Positions 8,134 to 17,113 of a stretch of 64,000 nucleotides of DNA are shown one piece after another. The stretch covers positions 248,001-312,000 of the forward strand of contig NZ_QGNY01000001.1 in assembly GCF_003173575.1 (NCBI RefSeq), given 5' to 3'. Numbering within the stretch: the first letter of the stretch is position 1; every line of letters begins with the position of its first letter. Under the pieces are notes generated by a model. The model was not told the origin of the DNA, ran no database searches, and worked only from the letters and a program-made list of their open reading frames with translations. Made by a program: the position numbers and the translations under genes. The stretch is from Pedobacter paludis. GTDB taxonomy: Bacteria; Bacteroidota; Bacteroidia; Sphingobacteriales; Sphingobacteriaceae.

Positions 8134-10638
8134 ATGAAAAAGATTAGCATAACCTTTTTATTGATATGCAGTTTACTGTACTTCAAAGCAAGTGCAGTGG
8201 ATATTTATGTCGCGAAAAATGGTAATGATACTAATTTGGGTACCAAAGAAAAGCCTTTGGCAACGCTCAATTTCGCAATTAGAAAAGCCCGTGAATTAAG
8301 GCGCTTAAAGGATTCCTCAATAAAAGGTGGAATTAGAATTATCGTTGGCAAAGGTATTTATCAGCTTCACGAACCCATAGTTATTCGCCCTGAAGATTCA
8401 GGAACAAAAGATAGTCCCACGGAAATTATAGCCACTGAAAAAGTAGTTTTAAGCGGGGGCATTAAAATTAATGGCTGGAAAAAATTTAATGGTACATTAC
8501 CTGGATTACCTAAAAATGCGATTGGAAAAGTTTGGGTTGCCGATGTACCTAATTTCGATGGAAATGGTTTGTTATTCCGTCAGCTTTGGGTGAATGGAAA
8601 CAAAGCGGTAAGAGCTAAAAACTACAATGGCGATGCAATGGGCAGGATTTTATCATGGAATACCAAAAATCAAACATGTAAAATTCCCTTACAAAAAGAC
8701 ATTAATTTAGCAAATATCAAAGGCATGGAAATGCTTATCCATCAATGGTGGGCAATTGCAAATCTTCGGGTTAAGTCGGTAAAAATTAGAGGTAATTCCG
8801 CTGAACTTTCATTTATGCAACCTGAAAGCAGAATTCAATCAGAGCACCCTTGGCCTGCGCCATGGATATCTGAAAAAACTGGAAATTCAGCTTTCTATCT
8901 TTCAAATGCTATCCAATTCTTAAACGAAGCGGGAGAATGGTACCAAGATTTCAAAAATCACAAACTTTATTATTGGCCCAAAGCTTCGGAAAATATGCTT
9001 AAAGCTGACGTTACTGTTCCCGCATTAGAAAACCTCGTAAAAATTGAGGGAACAATTGATAATCAGGTTTCCTTTGTGAATTTTAAAGGTATTTCTTTTG
9101 AGCATTCTACATGGTTGCGACCATCGAAACAAGGCCATGTTCCGCATCAGGCAGGTATGTACATGCTCGATGCTTATAAATTGGAGAAAGCAGGCACGCC
9201 TGATAAACCGACTTTAGAAAATCAGGCTTGGGTCGGCCGACCTGCATCGGCTGTCGAAGTAACTTATGCCAACAATACTTCGTTTGAATCTTGCAGTTTT
9301 GAGCATCTTGCATCAACGGGTTTAGACTACAGGAAAGGTACTTCGAATAATGAAATCAAAGGAAATTTATTTAAAGATATTGGCGGCTCTGCCATTTTAA
9401 TCGGAACATTTTCTGATGAGGCCACTGAAGTTCATCTGCCCTATAATCCATCTGATAAAAGAGAAATTTCGACAAATGATAAAATTGAAAACAACTTAAT
9501 TGCCGATGTAACCAACGAGGATTGGGGTGCAGTGGGTATTGGAGCAGGTTATGTTCGCGGAATTAAAATTCTGCATAACGAAATCAGCGATGTCTCGTAT
9601 TCGGGCATCAGCATGGGTTGGGGTTGGACAAAAACTCAAAATGCGATGAAGAATAATACCATCAGCGCAAATAAAATTCATCATTACGGAAAGCATATGT
9701 ATGATGTGGCGGGAATTTATACTTTATCGGCACAGCCTGAATCTTTTATCACGGAAAACGTTGTCGACAGTATTTACAAAGCACCTTTTGCGCATCTTCC
9801 TGAACATTGGTTTTATCTTTATACTGATGAGGGTTCTTCGTATTTTACCATAAAAAACAATTGGACACCTGCTGAAAAATATCTCCAAAATGCTAATGGA
9901 CCTAATAATTTATGGGAAAGCAACGGGCCAAAAGTTGCGGAGAACATCAAACAAAATGCAGGTTTAGAGAAGCCTTATCAATATCTGCTTAGAGAAAAAT
10001 CAATTTATTCCAATCGTGGAATTAATCGGGCTGAAGATAAATCGGTAGTTTTTGAGTTGATTTTTAAAAATGATAATCTGCCATCAAATAAAGTCCTGGA
10101 GGGTTTTGCAAAAGAAAATAACCTGCTTTCAAGGTCAATTTACAAGTGGAATAATCGATTGGTTATTTATACTTCAAGCCTAAAAGTCGAGAGTTTGCAA
10201 CAGACTTTGAAACGTTTAAATGCATTAGAAATTAAGCTTTATGATAATCTTTTTTACGATTTTAACAGAGCGAAAAATTGTGGCGACGAACCTGTAGCAG
10301 AATGGGATAACATCATTTTGTCTGCCAATTTGGTCAAGGATGAAAAGAGGCAAAAAGAATATTTGGATTACCATAAGACACAATTTGAGAAATGGCCCGA
10401 GGTATCAAAAGGGTTTTGCAATGCAGAGTTTCAGCGATTGGCTATTTTTAAAAAGGACAGACAATTGATGTTGATAATCAGCATTCCGAAGGGAAAAAAA
10501 TTAGATGATTTGAATCCGAAAACGTCTTCAAATAATCCGAAAGTGGATGAATGGAATGCAATAATGAAGAAATATCAGGAAGGAATTGAGGGGACAAAAC
10601 CCGATGAAACTTGGGTGTTTTTTAAACCGATAGAGTAA
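8134..10638 (+). CDS. GH141-like right-handed beta-helix protein fused to an L-rhamnose-mutarotase-like domain
   Basis: 834 residues with a signal peptide (1-21, ending KASA). Residues about 22-620 form a right-handed parallel beta-helix opening VDIYVAKNGNDTNLGTKEKP, the layout of GH141-type enzymes (alpha-L-fucosidase or xylanase) and other PbH1-repeat proteins. After about residue 635 the sequence changes to ferredoxin-like alpha/beta: a first module (about 637-715) and then YLDYHKTQFEKWPEV...VDEWNAIM (about 742-805). That pattern is close to RhaM/DUF718 L-rhamnose mutarotase, with its Tyr, His, Trp-Pro-Glu and C-terminal Trp. Such a fusion would couple hydrolysis with anomer conversion in one secreted chain. 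The mutarotase part is a motif-level call; the helix fold is more certain. Confidence 0.75.
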   Translation: MKKISITFLLICSLLYFKASAVDIYVAKNGNDTNLGTKEKPLATLNFAIRKARELRRLKDSSIKGGIRIIVGKGIYQLHEPIVIRPEDSGTKDSPTEIIATEKVVLSGGIKINGWKKFNGTLPGLPKNAIGKVWVADVPNFDGNGLLFRQLWVNGNKAVRAKNYNGDAMGRILSWNTKNQTCKIPLQKDINLANIKGMEMLIHQWWAIANLRVKSVKIRGNSAELSFMQPESRIQSEHPWPAPWISEKTGNSAFYLSNAIQFLNEAGEWYQDFKNHKLYYWPKASENMLKADVTVPALENLVKIEGTIDNQVSFVNFKGISFEHSTWLRPSKQGHVPHQAGMYMLDAYKLEKAGTPDKPTLENQAWVGRPASAVEVTYANNTSFESCSFEHLASTGLDYRKGTSNNEIKGNLFKDIGGSAILIGTFSDEATEVHLPYNPSDKREISTNDKIENNLIADVTNEDWGAVGIGAGYVRGIKILHNEISDVSYSGISMGWGWTKTQNAMKNNTISANKIHHYGKHMYDVAGIYTLSAQPESFITENVVDSIYKAPFAHLPEHWFYLYTDEGSSYFTIKNNWTPAEKYLQNANGPNNLWESNGPKVAENIKQNAGLEKPYQYLLREKSIYSNRGINRAEDKSVVFELIFKNDNLPSNKVLEGFAKENNLLSRSIYKWNNRLVIYTSSLKVESLQQTLKRLNALEIKLYDNLFYDFNRAKNCGDEPVAEWDNIILSANLVKDEKRQKEYLDYHKTQFEKWPEVSKGFCNAEFQRLAIFKKDRQLMLIISIPKGKKLDDLNPKTSSNNPKVDEWNAIMKKYQEGIEGTKPDETWVFFKPIE

Positions 10639-10666
10639 AGTTAAATCACTCGTCATTGCAATTGTT

Positions 10667-10797
10667 TGTCATTCTGAGGAACGAAGAATCTGCAAGCGAT
10701 GGAAACCTACCGCAAACAAACCACTATAAAACATTTGTGCGTTAGGTTTGAGCAGTGATAATTGGTTGGGGGATTCTTCGTTGTACTCAGAATGACA
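10667..10797. repeat. Family D paired inverted repeat
   Basis: Left arm TGTCATTCTGAGGAACGAAG AATC at 10667; right arm GGATTCTTCGTTGTACTCAG AATGACA ending at 10797. The arms pair over about 24 nt with few mismatches around a loop of about 80 nt. It fills most of the gap before the Gfo/Idh gene. Confidence 0.88.
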
Positions 10798-10829
10798 TAA
10801 AAAAAAATAACGCATAGAAAAATAAAATC

Positions 10830-11915
10830 ATGTTAAGATTAGGAATCCTAGGTTTAGGAGAGGGCAGAAGTACAATTTCTGCATCATTGGCGAGCAAAAA
10901 ATTTAAGCTCATTCAAATTTGCGATGCCAACAAAAAGCTTTGCGAAGAACGTGCTTTGGAATTCGATTTCCAAAACTGGACGACCAATTACGAGGATATG
11001 TTAACCAGTGATAAAATCGATATGATTGCGATTTATACGCCCGACCATTTGCATTTTGAGCACATTAAACTGGCACTCGAACATGGAAAACATGTGGTTT
11101 GTACAAAACCTTTTATTGATGATTTATCGCAAGCCAACGAGCTTCTGGAGCTGGCTAAAAAATCCAGAAAGAAGATTTTTGTTGGTCAAAGTTCTCGCTT
11201 TTTTGAGCCTGCAATGCGCCAAAAAAAGGATTTTGATAAAGGTTTGATAGGTGAGTTAATTACCATCGAAAGTCATTACCATGCAGACCATCGTTGGTTT
11301 TTGGAAAAAGGCTGGTCGCTAAAACAATCTTTTAAATGGCTATACGGCGGTTTAAGTCACCCTGTTGATTTTATTCGTTGGTATATGCCCGATATTGAAG
11401 AAGTGATGGGTTACGGAATGTTGAGTAGCAATGGTTTAAAAGCCGGAATAAAAAACGTAGATACCATGCACTTTATTTTTAAAGCAAAAGATGGCCGAAT
11501 TGCTAGGGTAAGTGGCGCTTACACCGGTCCAACGCAACCTGCAAGTCGAGATAGTGGCATGAGTTGCATTCTACGTGGAACGGAAGGCGCAAGTCAGGCC
11601 GATTACCATGAATTACGCTATTCAGTTACGACTAAAACAGGCGAAGAAAAAATTATTACCTGGGGCGATGCTACTTTGAAACACTATTTCCGTTTTGAAG
11701 GCCAAAGCCACCACGCCGGTGAGTATCAAAATTATCTTGATTATTTTGCAGACAGCATCAACAACAAATTTACCGCTTACCCTGATTTAAAAGAGGGAAT
11801 TGGAACTGTTGCGCTTTTGCAGGCTATGGATAAATCAATGGAAATCGGATTGCCGGTAAAAATAGATGATATTTTGAAAGAGAACAATATAACAAGAGAA
11901 TCGATAGGAATGTAA
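10830..11915 (+). CDS. Gfo/Idh/MocA family NAD(P)-dependent oxidoreductase
   Basis: 361 residues, cytosolic (no signal peptide). The N-terminal Rossmann motif is LGILGLGEGRS (about 3-13). The conserved CTKPF loop is at about 92-96, replacing the usual EKP. The substrate half carries GGLSHPVDFIRWY. Family enzymes oxidise or reduce ring hydroxyls of sugars, inositols and their derivatives; the substrate cannot be read from sequence. It lies between the beta-helix/mutarotase gene and the Na+ symporter gene, separated by hairpin repeats on both sides, so handling of the imported sugar is a reasonable inference. It differs strongly from the second Gfo/Idh gene at 32059. Confidence 0.85.
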   Translation: MLRLGILGLGEGRSTISASLASKKFKLIQICDANKKLCEERALEFDFQNWTTNYEDMLTSDKIDMIAIYTPDHLHFEHIKLALEHGKHVVCTKPFIDDLSQANELLELAKKSRKKIFVGQSSRFFEPAMRQKKDFDKGLIGELITIESHYHADHRWFLEKGWSLKQSFKWLYGGLSHPVDFIRWYMPDIEEVMGYGMLSSNGLKAGIKNVDTMHFIFKAKDGRIARVSGAYTGPTQPASRDSGMSCILRGTEGASQADYHELRYSVTTKTGEEKIITWGDATLKHYFRFEGQSHHAGEYQNYLDYFADSINNKFTAYPDLKEGIGTVALLQAMDKSMEIGLPVKIDDILKENNITRESIGM

Positions 11916-11942
11916 TTTGTTGCCACGCAAACATACAACAGT

Positions 11943-12026
11943 CGTCATTGCGAGGTACGAAGCAATCCTAAAGCGGTCGATATTTTACTCATAGTAGTAG
12001 GATTGCTTCGTGCCTCGCAATGACGA
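11943..12026. repeat. Family A paired inverted repeat
   Basis: Left arm CGTCATTGCGAGGTACGAAG CAATCC, right arm GGATTGCTTCGTGCCTCGCA ATGACGA. Its loop starts TAAAGCGGTCG like the copy at 4253-4333, so these two copies are closer relatives of each other than of the rest. Confidence 0.9.
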
Positions 12027-12105
12027 AAGCCTAACTAAAAAAATAGCTCCATGAATTTTGTGATTCCTTGGCAAAAAAACCAAAAATAACTAACCAAATA
12101 AATCA

Positions 12106-13695
12106 ATGGGAAACATTGTAGAACGATTAACCAGCTTAGACTACCTCATCGTAGTTGTTTACCTCATAGTTTTGATAATTATCGGGTATCGAGCAAGTTT
12201 TTCAAAAAAGAAAAGCGAAGATGAAACCTTGTTTCTCGCAAATAAATCACTAAACTGGTCGAGCATTGGCTTCAACATGTGGGGCACCAATGTCGGTCCG
12301 TCTATGTTGCTGGCTTTTGCCAGTATTGGTTATAGCACCGGCATTGTTGCAGTAAATTTCGATTGGTATGCATTTATCTTTTTGTTCTTACTTGCCATTG
12401 TTTTTGCCCCAAAATACCTCGCCGCTAAAGTAAGTACCATGCCCGAGTTTATGGGTAATCGCTATGGAGACTCTACTCAAAACATACTTGCCTGGTATGC
12501 TTTAGTGAAAATTTTAATCTCCTGGTTATCTCTAGGTTTATTTGCCGGAGGCTTTTTAGTCCGACAGATTTTAGGAATCCCGATGTGGCAATCGGTAACG
12601 GTTTTAGTAGCTTTCGCAGGCTTATTTACATTTTTTGGTGGTTTAAAAGCAATTGCAAAAGTGAATGTTTTCCAAATGATTTTGCTGATTGCTGTCTCGC
12701 TTTCTTTAATGCTTTTAGGTTTAAATAAAGTTGGAGGAATTTTAGCTTTGTACGCCAAAACCCCGCATCGTTTCTGGAATTTAATTCAACCGGCTAGCGA
12801 CCCGAAATACCCGTGGTATGCAATTTTGTTAGGTTACCCGGTCGCCGCAGTTGCATTTTTCTGTACCGACCAATCTATGGTTCAGTCTGTTTTAGGTGCT
12901 AAAAATTTAAAGCAAGGACAGTTGGGTGTTAGTTTTATTGGCTGGTTAAAAATACTTTCCCTGCCATTATTTATCGGAACAGGAATTATATGTTATGTTC
13001 TCTTTCCAAACCTGAAAGACCCAAACGAGGCCTATATGACAATGGTTACAAATCTATTTCCTCCAGGTATGAATGGCTTAGTTATCGTCGTATTAATTGC
13101 CGTTTTAGTAGGGACAATTGGTTCATCATTAAATTCGTTAAGCACGGTTTTCACCATGGATATTTATGTTAAGAAAATCAATCCCGAGGCAAGCAACAAA
13201 CAAATAATCCGAATAGGTAGATGGACAGTTGTAGCAGGTTGCATCATTGCTGTTATAGTGGTTTTAGCTATCGATAGCATCAAAGGTTTAAATCTGTTCG
13301 ATGTATTTCAATCTGTTTTAGGTTTTATTGCGCCACCTCTTTCTGTTGTATTTCTGCTAACCGTTTTCTGGAAAAGAACCACCAGAAAAGCAGTTAATTT
13401 TACATTGTCAATTGGTTCTATCATGAGTTTAGGAACTGGCGTAACCTATCTTTGGATTCTTCCGCCAAGTGAATATACCTTTTGGCCTCATTACCTATTG
13501 CTTTCCTTTTTCATTTTTGCTGGGCTATTGATTATCGCGATTTTGATTTCCTTAATGGATAGGTCGCCGAGTATTTATACAATTAACGAGGAACACCAAT
13601 CGAATATTGAGAAACCTCATAAGGCTGTTTGGATTTCGTGGATAGCACTTGCAGTTGTTATGGTTGCACTTTATATTTTCTTCAACGGACATTAA
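12106..13695 (+). CDS. Sodium:solute symporter (SSS/SGLT family)
   Basis: 529 residues, strongly hydrophobic, with about 13-14 membrane helices. The first begins YLIVVVYLIVLIIIGY (about residues 13-28) and is followed by the family-typical FLANKSLNWSSIGFNMWGTN. The SGLT-like segment YAILLGYPVAAVAFFCTDQSM is mid-protein. It should bring a sugar or sugar acid across the inner membrane with Na+. As one of only two sugar-type importers in the region (the other is at 33856), it probably takes up a monosaccharide or small oligosaccharide released by the hydrolases. Rhamnose or a uronic acid is possible, but the substrate is not readable. Confidence 0.9.
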   Translation: MGNIVERLTSLDYLIVVVYLIVLIIIGYRASFSKKKSEDETLFLANKSLNWSSIGFNMWGTNVGPSMLLAFASIGYSTGIVAVNFDWYAFIFLFLLAIVFAPKYLAAKVSTMPEFMGNRYGDSTQNILAWYALVKILISWLSLGLFAGGFLVRQILGIPMWQSVTVLVAFAGLFTFFGGLKAIAKVNVFQMILLIAVSLSLMLLGLNKVGGILALYAKTPHRFWNLIQPASDPKYPWYAILLGYPVAAVAFFCTDQSMVQSVLGAKNLKQGQLGVSFIGWLKILSLPLFIGTGIICYVLFPNLKDPNEAYMTMVTNLFPPGMNGLVIVVLIAVLVGTIGSSLNSLSTVFTMDIYVKKINPEASNKQIIRIGRWTVVAGCIIAVIVVLAIDSIKGLNLFDVFQSVLGFIAPPLSVVFLLTVFWKRTTRKAVNFTLSIGSIMSLGTGVTYLWILPPSEYTFWPHYLLLSFFIFAGLLIIAILISLMDRSPSIYTINEEHQSNIEKPHKAVWISWIALAVVMVALYIFFNGH

Positions 13696-13701
13696 AATTT
13701 A

Positions 13702-13727
13702 CGTCATTGCGAGGTACGAAGCAATCT
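13702..13727. repeat. Family A single arm
   Basis: CGTCATTGCGAGGTACGAAG CAATCT without an opposing arm, seven nt after the symporter stop. It keeps the GAGGTACG variant also found at 11943. Confidence 0.85.
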
Positions 13728-13755
13728 CTTTTCGCAGTACTTTTAATTAGATATT

Positions 13756-15960
13756 ATGAAAAACTTAAAAAAAATACTTTTATTATCGATTTTGGCTTGT
13801 TTAGCACTTCCAACTTTCGCTCAGAAAGCTTCATGGATTTGGTATCCGGGCGATTTCGATATTTACATGAGTAATGTAATGCAAAACCGAAGAACAGAAC
13901 GTGGCTCTTTTTTTCCTGTATTCTGGAAAATGGATAGCCACTATGTTTTGGTCGATTTTCATAAGGAATTTAATTTATCTCAACCTGAAGAAGTTAAGCT
14001 TTTTGTAGAGGGAACTTATAATGTTAAAATTAATGGTCAGGCAATTTCAGGTTTTCCAAAAACCATTCAAATTCCTGCGGGAAAGCATAAACTAAGTTTA
14101 AAAGTCTACAATCAGGCACATGTTCCGGCAGTTTTTGTTCAAGGGAAAACTGTTATTTCTGATGAAACCTGGCTCACGACTTTTGAAGATAAGGAATGGA
14201 TTGATGCCAGCGGAAAAACCTCCGATAAATCGGGGACAACATTCGTTTCAGCGGGTTCGTGGAATTTAAGTGACCCGACAAAACTACCATCACAATATAA
14301 GTTACCAACCGTTGCACAATCAGCAGTAAAAACGGAAAAAGCCGGCACTGGTTATGTCGCCGATTTCGGTAAGGAAACTTTTGGTTTTATAAAAGTTCAT
14401 GGTTTAAAAGGCAAAGGGCGATTAAGTCTTTATTACGGAGAATCGAAAGAAGAGGCTTTATCGACCGATAAATGCGAAACTTTAGATTATCTGGACCTTG
14501 ATATAGCGCAGAAAAAAGATTCGGTAATGCCACTTTCCAAGGCGTTTCGATATGTAAATTTTCAACCTGAAAATGGTGTTTCTGCCGATTCGATTTCCAT
14601 GCTTTATGAATACTCACCAGTAACAGAACGTGGAAGTTTTAAATCATCAGATGCTGAACTCAATAAAATCTACGATGTGGCGAAATACACTTTTCACTTA
14701 AATACCCGCGAGTTTTTTATCGATGGCATAAAACGCGACCGTTGGGTTTGGAGTGGTGATGCTTATCAAAGTTATTTGATGAATTATTATTCGTTTTTTG
14801 ATGCACCAACTGTGAAGAGAACTTTGTTGGCACAACGTGGTAAAGACCCTGTTACCGCTCACATCAATACCATTATGGATTATTCATTTTATTGGTTTCT
14901 AGGAATTTACGATTACTACAAATTTACAGGCGACCAGAAATTTGTGCAAGATGTTTATCCTAGAATGCAATCATTAATGACTTATATTGATGGCAGAAAA
15001 AACAAAAATGGCTTGTTGGAATGGATGCCGGGCGATTGGATTTTTATCGATTGGGCAGATAAGTTAAGCAAAGACGGAGAAGTAAGTTTCGAGCAGTTAT
15101 TGTATGCCAGAAGTTTAGAAACCATGGCTTTGTGCGCTAAACTTGCTAACGATGCTGATGGGGCTGACAAATATGATAAACAAGCAAAAGCGCTAAAAGC
15201 GAAGATTTTTGAATTGTACTGGAATCAAAATAAAAGCGCCTTGGTACACAGTAGAATTGATGATAAGCAGACAGATAACGTAACGCGTTATGCAAACATG
15301 TTCGGTATTTTCTTTGATTATTTCACGCCCGAACAAAAGTTGGCAGTAAAAAAGAATGTGCTTTTAAACAACGATGTCGCTAAAATTACAACGCCATACA
15401 TGCGTTTTTACGAATTGGAGGCATTATGTGCCATGGGCGAACAATCTTATGTTTTAAAGGAAATGAAAAATTACTGGGGCGGAATGTTAAAACTCGGCGC
15501 TACATCTTTTTGGGAAGAATACAATCCTGACAAAAAAGGAACAGAACATTTGGCCATGTATGGTCGCCCGTTCGGGAAAAGCCTTTGCCATGCCTGGGGC
15601 GCCAGTCCGATTTATTTATTGGGCAAATATTATTTAGGTGTAGAGCCAACTGCGCCTGGTTACGAAACCTATACCATTACACCAAATTTAGGTGGTTTAG
15701 AATGGATGGAAGGTAAGGTACCTACTGCCAACGGCGATATCTCTGTTTATTGCAGTAAAAAGGAGATTAAGGTTTCTTCTGCAACCGGAACAGGCAAACT
15801 AAAAATAACGAGCAAAACCAAACCTGTGGTTAAAGGCTCAGAAGTTAAAGAAGTTTCTAAAGGTGTTTATGAAGTGACGATAGAGAAAGGCAAACAATAT
15901 AGCATAAAGTACAACCCCCCCAGCCCCCTAAAGGGGGAGCTGAAAAGCAATACGGAATAG
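13756..15960 (+). CDS. GH78-type alpha-L-rhamnosidase with an Asp at the general-acid position
   Basis: 734 residues; the signal peptide ends about residue 22 (LPTFAQ). An N-terminal beta-sandwich precedes an (alpha/alpha)6 barrel. The signature region reads DGIKRDRWVWSGD at 323-335: relative to DCPQRDERLGWTGD it is one residue shorter and places Asp328, not Glu, at the acid position. The base region FWEEYNP has Glu587/Glu588. This variant occurs in other GH78 members, so it may be a functional subgroup. The last residues (about NPPSPLKGE) come from a C-rich repeat at 15915-15939, which suggests the original C-terminus was changed. It runs tail-to-tail with the IclR gene. Confidence 0.85.
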   Translation: MKNLKKILLLSILACLALPTFAQKASWIWYPGDFDIYMSNVMQNRRTERGSFFPVFWKMDSHYVLVDFHKEFNLSQPEEVKLFVEGTYNVKINGQAISGFPKTIQIPAGKHKLSLKVYNQAHVPAVFVQGKTVISDETWLTTFEDKEWIDASGKTSDKSGTTFVSAGSWNLSDPTKLPSQYKLPTVAQSAVKTEKAGTGYVADFGKETFGFIKVHGLKGKGRLSLYYGESKEEALSTDKCETLDYLDLDIAQKKDSVMPLSKAFRYVNFQPENGVSADSISMLYEYSPVTERGSFKSSDAELNKIYDVAKYTFHLNTREFFIDGIKRDRWVWSGDAYQSYLMNYYSFFDAPTVKRTLLAQRGKDPVTAHINTIMDYSFYWFLGIYDYYKFTGDQKFVQDVYPRMQSLMTYIDGRKNKNGLLEWMPGDWIFIDWADKLSKDGEVSFEQLLYARSLETMALCAKLANDADGADKYDKQAKALKAKIFELYWNQNKSALVHSRIDDKQTDNVTRYANMFGIFFDYFTPEQKLAVKKNVLLNNDVAKITTPYMRFYELEALCAMGEQSYVLKEMKNYWGGMLKLGATSFWEEYNPDKKGTEHLAMYGRPFGKSLCHAWGASPIYLLGKYYLGVEPTAPGYETYTITPNLGGLEWMEGKVPTANGDISVYCSKKEIKVSSATGTGKLKITSKTKPVVKGSEVKEVSKGVYEVTIEKGKQYSIKYNPPSPLKGELKSNTE
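15915..15939. repeat. Family F C/G-rich repeat overlapping the GH78 C-terminus
   Basis: CCCCCCAGCCCCCTAAAGGG GGAG forms a short hairpin and is translated as the final PPSPLKGE-type tail of the GH78 protein. Confidence 0.8.
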
Positions 15961-16005
15961 CAATTGTATTAAATATTTGAATCTTAAATGAACGATAGAA
16001 TTAAG

Positions 16006-16066
16006 TTCCCCTTTAGCAGGCGTAGGGTTTAGAAGGTCAAAAGCCCCCTTTAGGGGGTTGGGGGTT
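16006..16066. repeat. Family F C/G-rich repeat between convergent genes
   Basis: Two arms, GTTCCCCTTTAGCAGGCGTA GGG and AGCCCCCTTTAGGGGGTTGG GGG. The second abuts the IclR stop codon at 16066-16068. With the copy at 15915 it forms a G/C-rich block between two convergent genes and could end transcription from either side. Confidence 0.78.
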
Positions 16067-16839
16067 TAAACCCCAATTCTCTGTTCTATTTTTTTAACAC
16101 ATTTATTGGCTTCAGCCAAAATCACATCATTTTCCATAGGTTTATTCGCATTTAAAGCGCTCAACATCGAAATGGTTAAACAAGCTATAATTCCATTATT
16201 GCTATCGATGCCGATTGGTACAGATATATCCGTAACTCCAGAAACTGAATCGCTATTTTTTAAATAAGCACCAGTTTGTTGAATGTTAATTAACGAACTC
16301 AAAAACTCATCTTGCTGTGGTTTAGAATATTTTTTGAAAATCGCATTGCCTCTTAATGTTGCGGTTCTTTCGCTTTCTGGCATATAGGCAAGCAAAACTT
16401 TGCCCGATGCAGTTAATGGAAGTGGAAACAGATTTCCTTCTTCAATAGAAAGCGCAATTGGACCGGGGCTTTTGGCATGAATAATTACCATAACCTGGTT
16501 CATATACAAAATACTAAGGTGGCACGATTGTCGAATTGTATTTGCCAGCTCCTCTAAAGGAAATTGTGCCGCTTTACGCAACTCATCAATAGGAGAGTGC
16601 CTGTGCGAAAGATAAAAGAGCTTAAGTGATAGCCTATATTTTCCAGAAACTTCGTCTCTTAAAATGTATCCACGGCTTTCTAAGCTCATTAACATCCTGT
16701 AAATTTCGTTCGGACTTTTATCAATTCCGATGGCAATTTCAGTTTGAGAAAGGGGAATAGATTGTGCAGATAAATATTCTAATATATCTAAACCTTTATC
16801 TAAAGCAGGGGCCTGATACTTTAATTCTTTTTCTTTCAT
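16066..16839 (-). CDS. IclR-family transcriptional regulator
   Basis: 257 residues. The N-terminal winged helix-turn-helix is at about 8-72 (ALDKGLDILEYL...SQTEIAIGIDKSPNEIYRMLMSLESRGYI). The C-terminal ligand-binding IclR domain (about 85-255) includes LSIEEGNLFPLPLTASGKVLLAYMP. IclR proteins bind small acids or sugar-derived effectors and usually control a nearby divergent operon. It is the only DNA-binding regulator in the first 47 kb and is divergent from the GH78 gene at 17114 with a 274-nt shared upstream region. A role in controlling the genes from 17 kb onward, including the CoA-transferase module, is inferred. Confidence 0.9.
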   Translation of the reverse strand: MKEKELKYQAPALDKGLDILEYLSAQSIPLSQTEIAIGIDKSPNEIYRMLMSLESRGYILRDEVSGKYRLSLKLFYLSHRHSPIDELRKAAQFPLEELANTIRQSCHLSILYMNQVMVIIHAKSPGPIALSIEEGNLFPLPLTASGKVLLAYMPESERTATLRGNAIFKKYSKPQQDEFLSSLINIQQTGAYLKNSDSVSGVTDISVPIGIDSNNGIIACLTISMLSALNANKPMENDVILAEANKCVKKIEQRIGV

Positions 16840-16875
16840 TTGGTTAGTTGGGCTGTATCCTTTTTTTTACAAATT

Positions 16876-16883
16876 CAAACATA
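16876..16883 (-). promoter_or_regulatory. Candidate -7 box for the IclR gene
   Basis: On the minus strand this reads TATGTTTG, matching the Bacteroidota -7 consensus TAnnTTTG, about 37 nt before the IclR start codon. No clear TTTG -33 box is visible at the expected distance. Confidence 0.35.
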
Positions 16884-17032
16884 CAAAATGCTTTCCTATT
16901 TACGATTTGGAAGCAGTTGTAAATATTTATACAATATTATAGTTTTCATATTTAAAAAAAACATTTATATTTGAATTAGTGCTTTTTTGCTTTATCTTGG
17001 CTTTGCTAAGAAAGCTTAATTTAGAAATAAAA

Positions 17033-17040
17033 TACATTTG
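17033..17040 (+). promoter_or_regulatory. Candidate -7 box for the GH78 gene at 17114
   Basis: TACATTTG fits TAnnTTTG and would give a leader of about 65 nt. A second match, TATATTTG, lies at 16966-16973. Neither has a convincing -33 box, so the choice between them is uncertain. Confidence 0.35.
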
Positions 17041-17113
17041 TTTCTAATTTTAGTGCTGATAACCAAGTATAAATTTAACCTAATCGCAAAGCGGTCGCAA
17101 TTAGCCCTAGGCT

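Noticed and set aside
13629..13874. Open frame overlapping the symporter end and GH78 start
   Set aside because: It is out of frame with both real genes, and its middle is a family A arm (SLRGTKQS-type translation).
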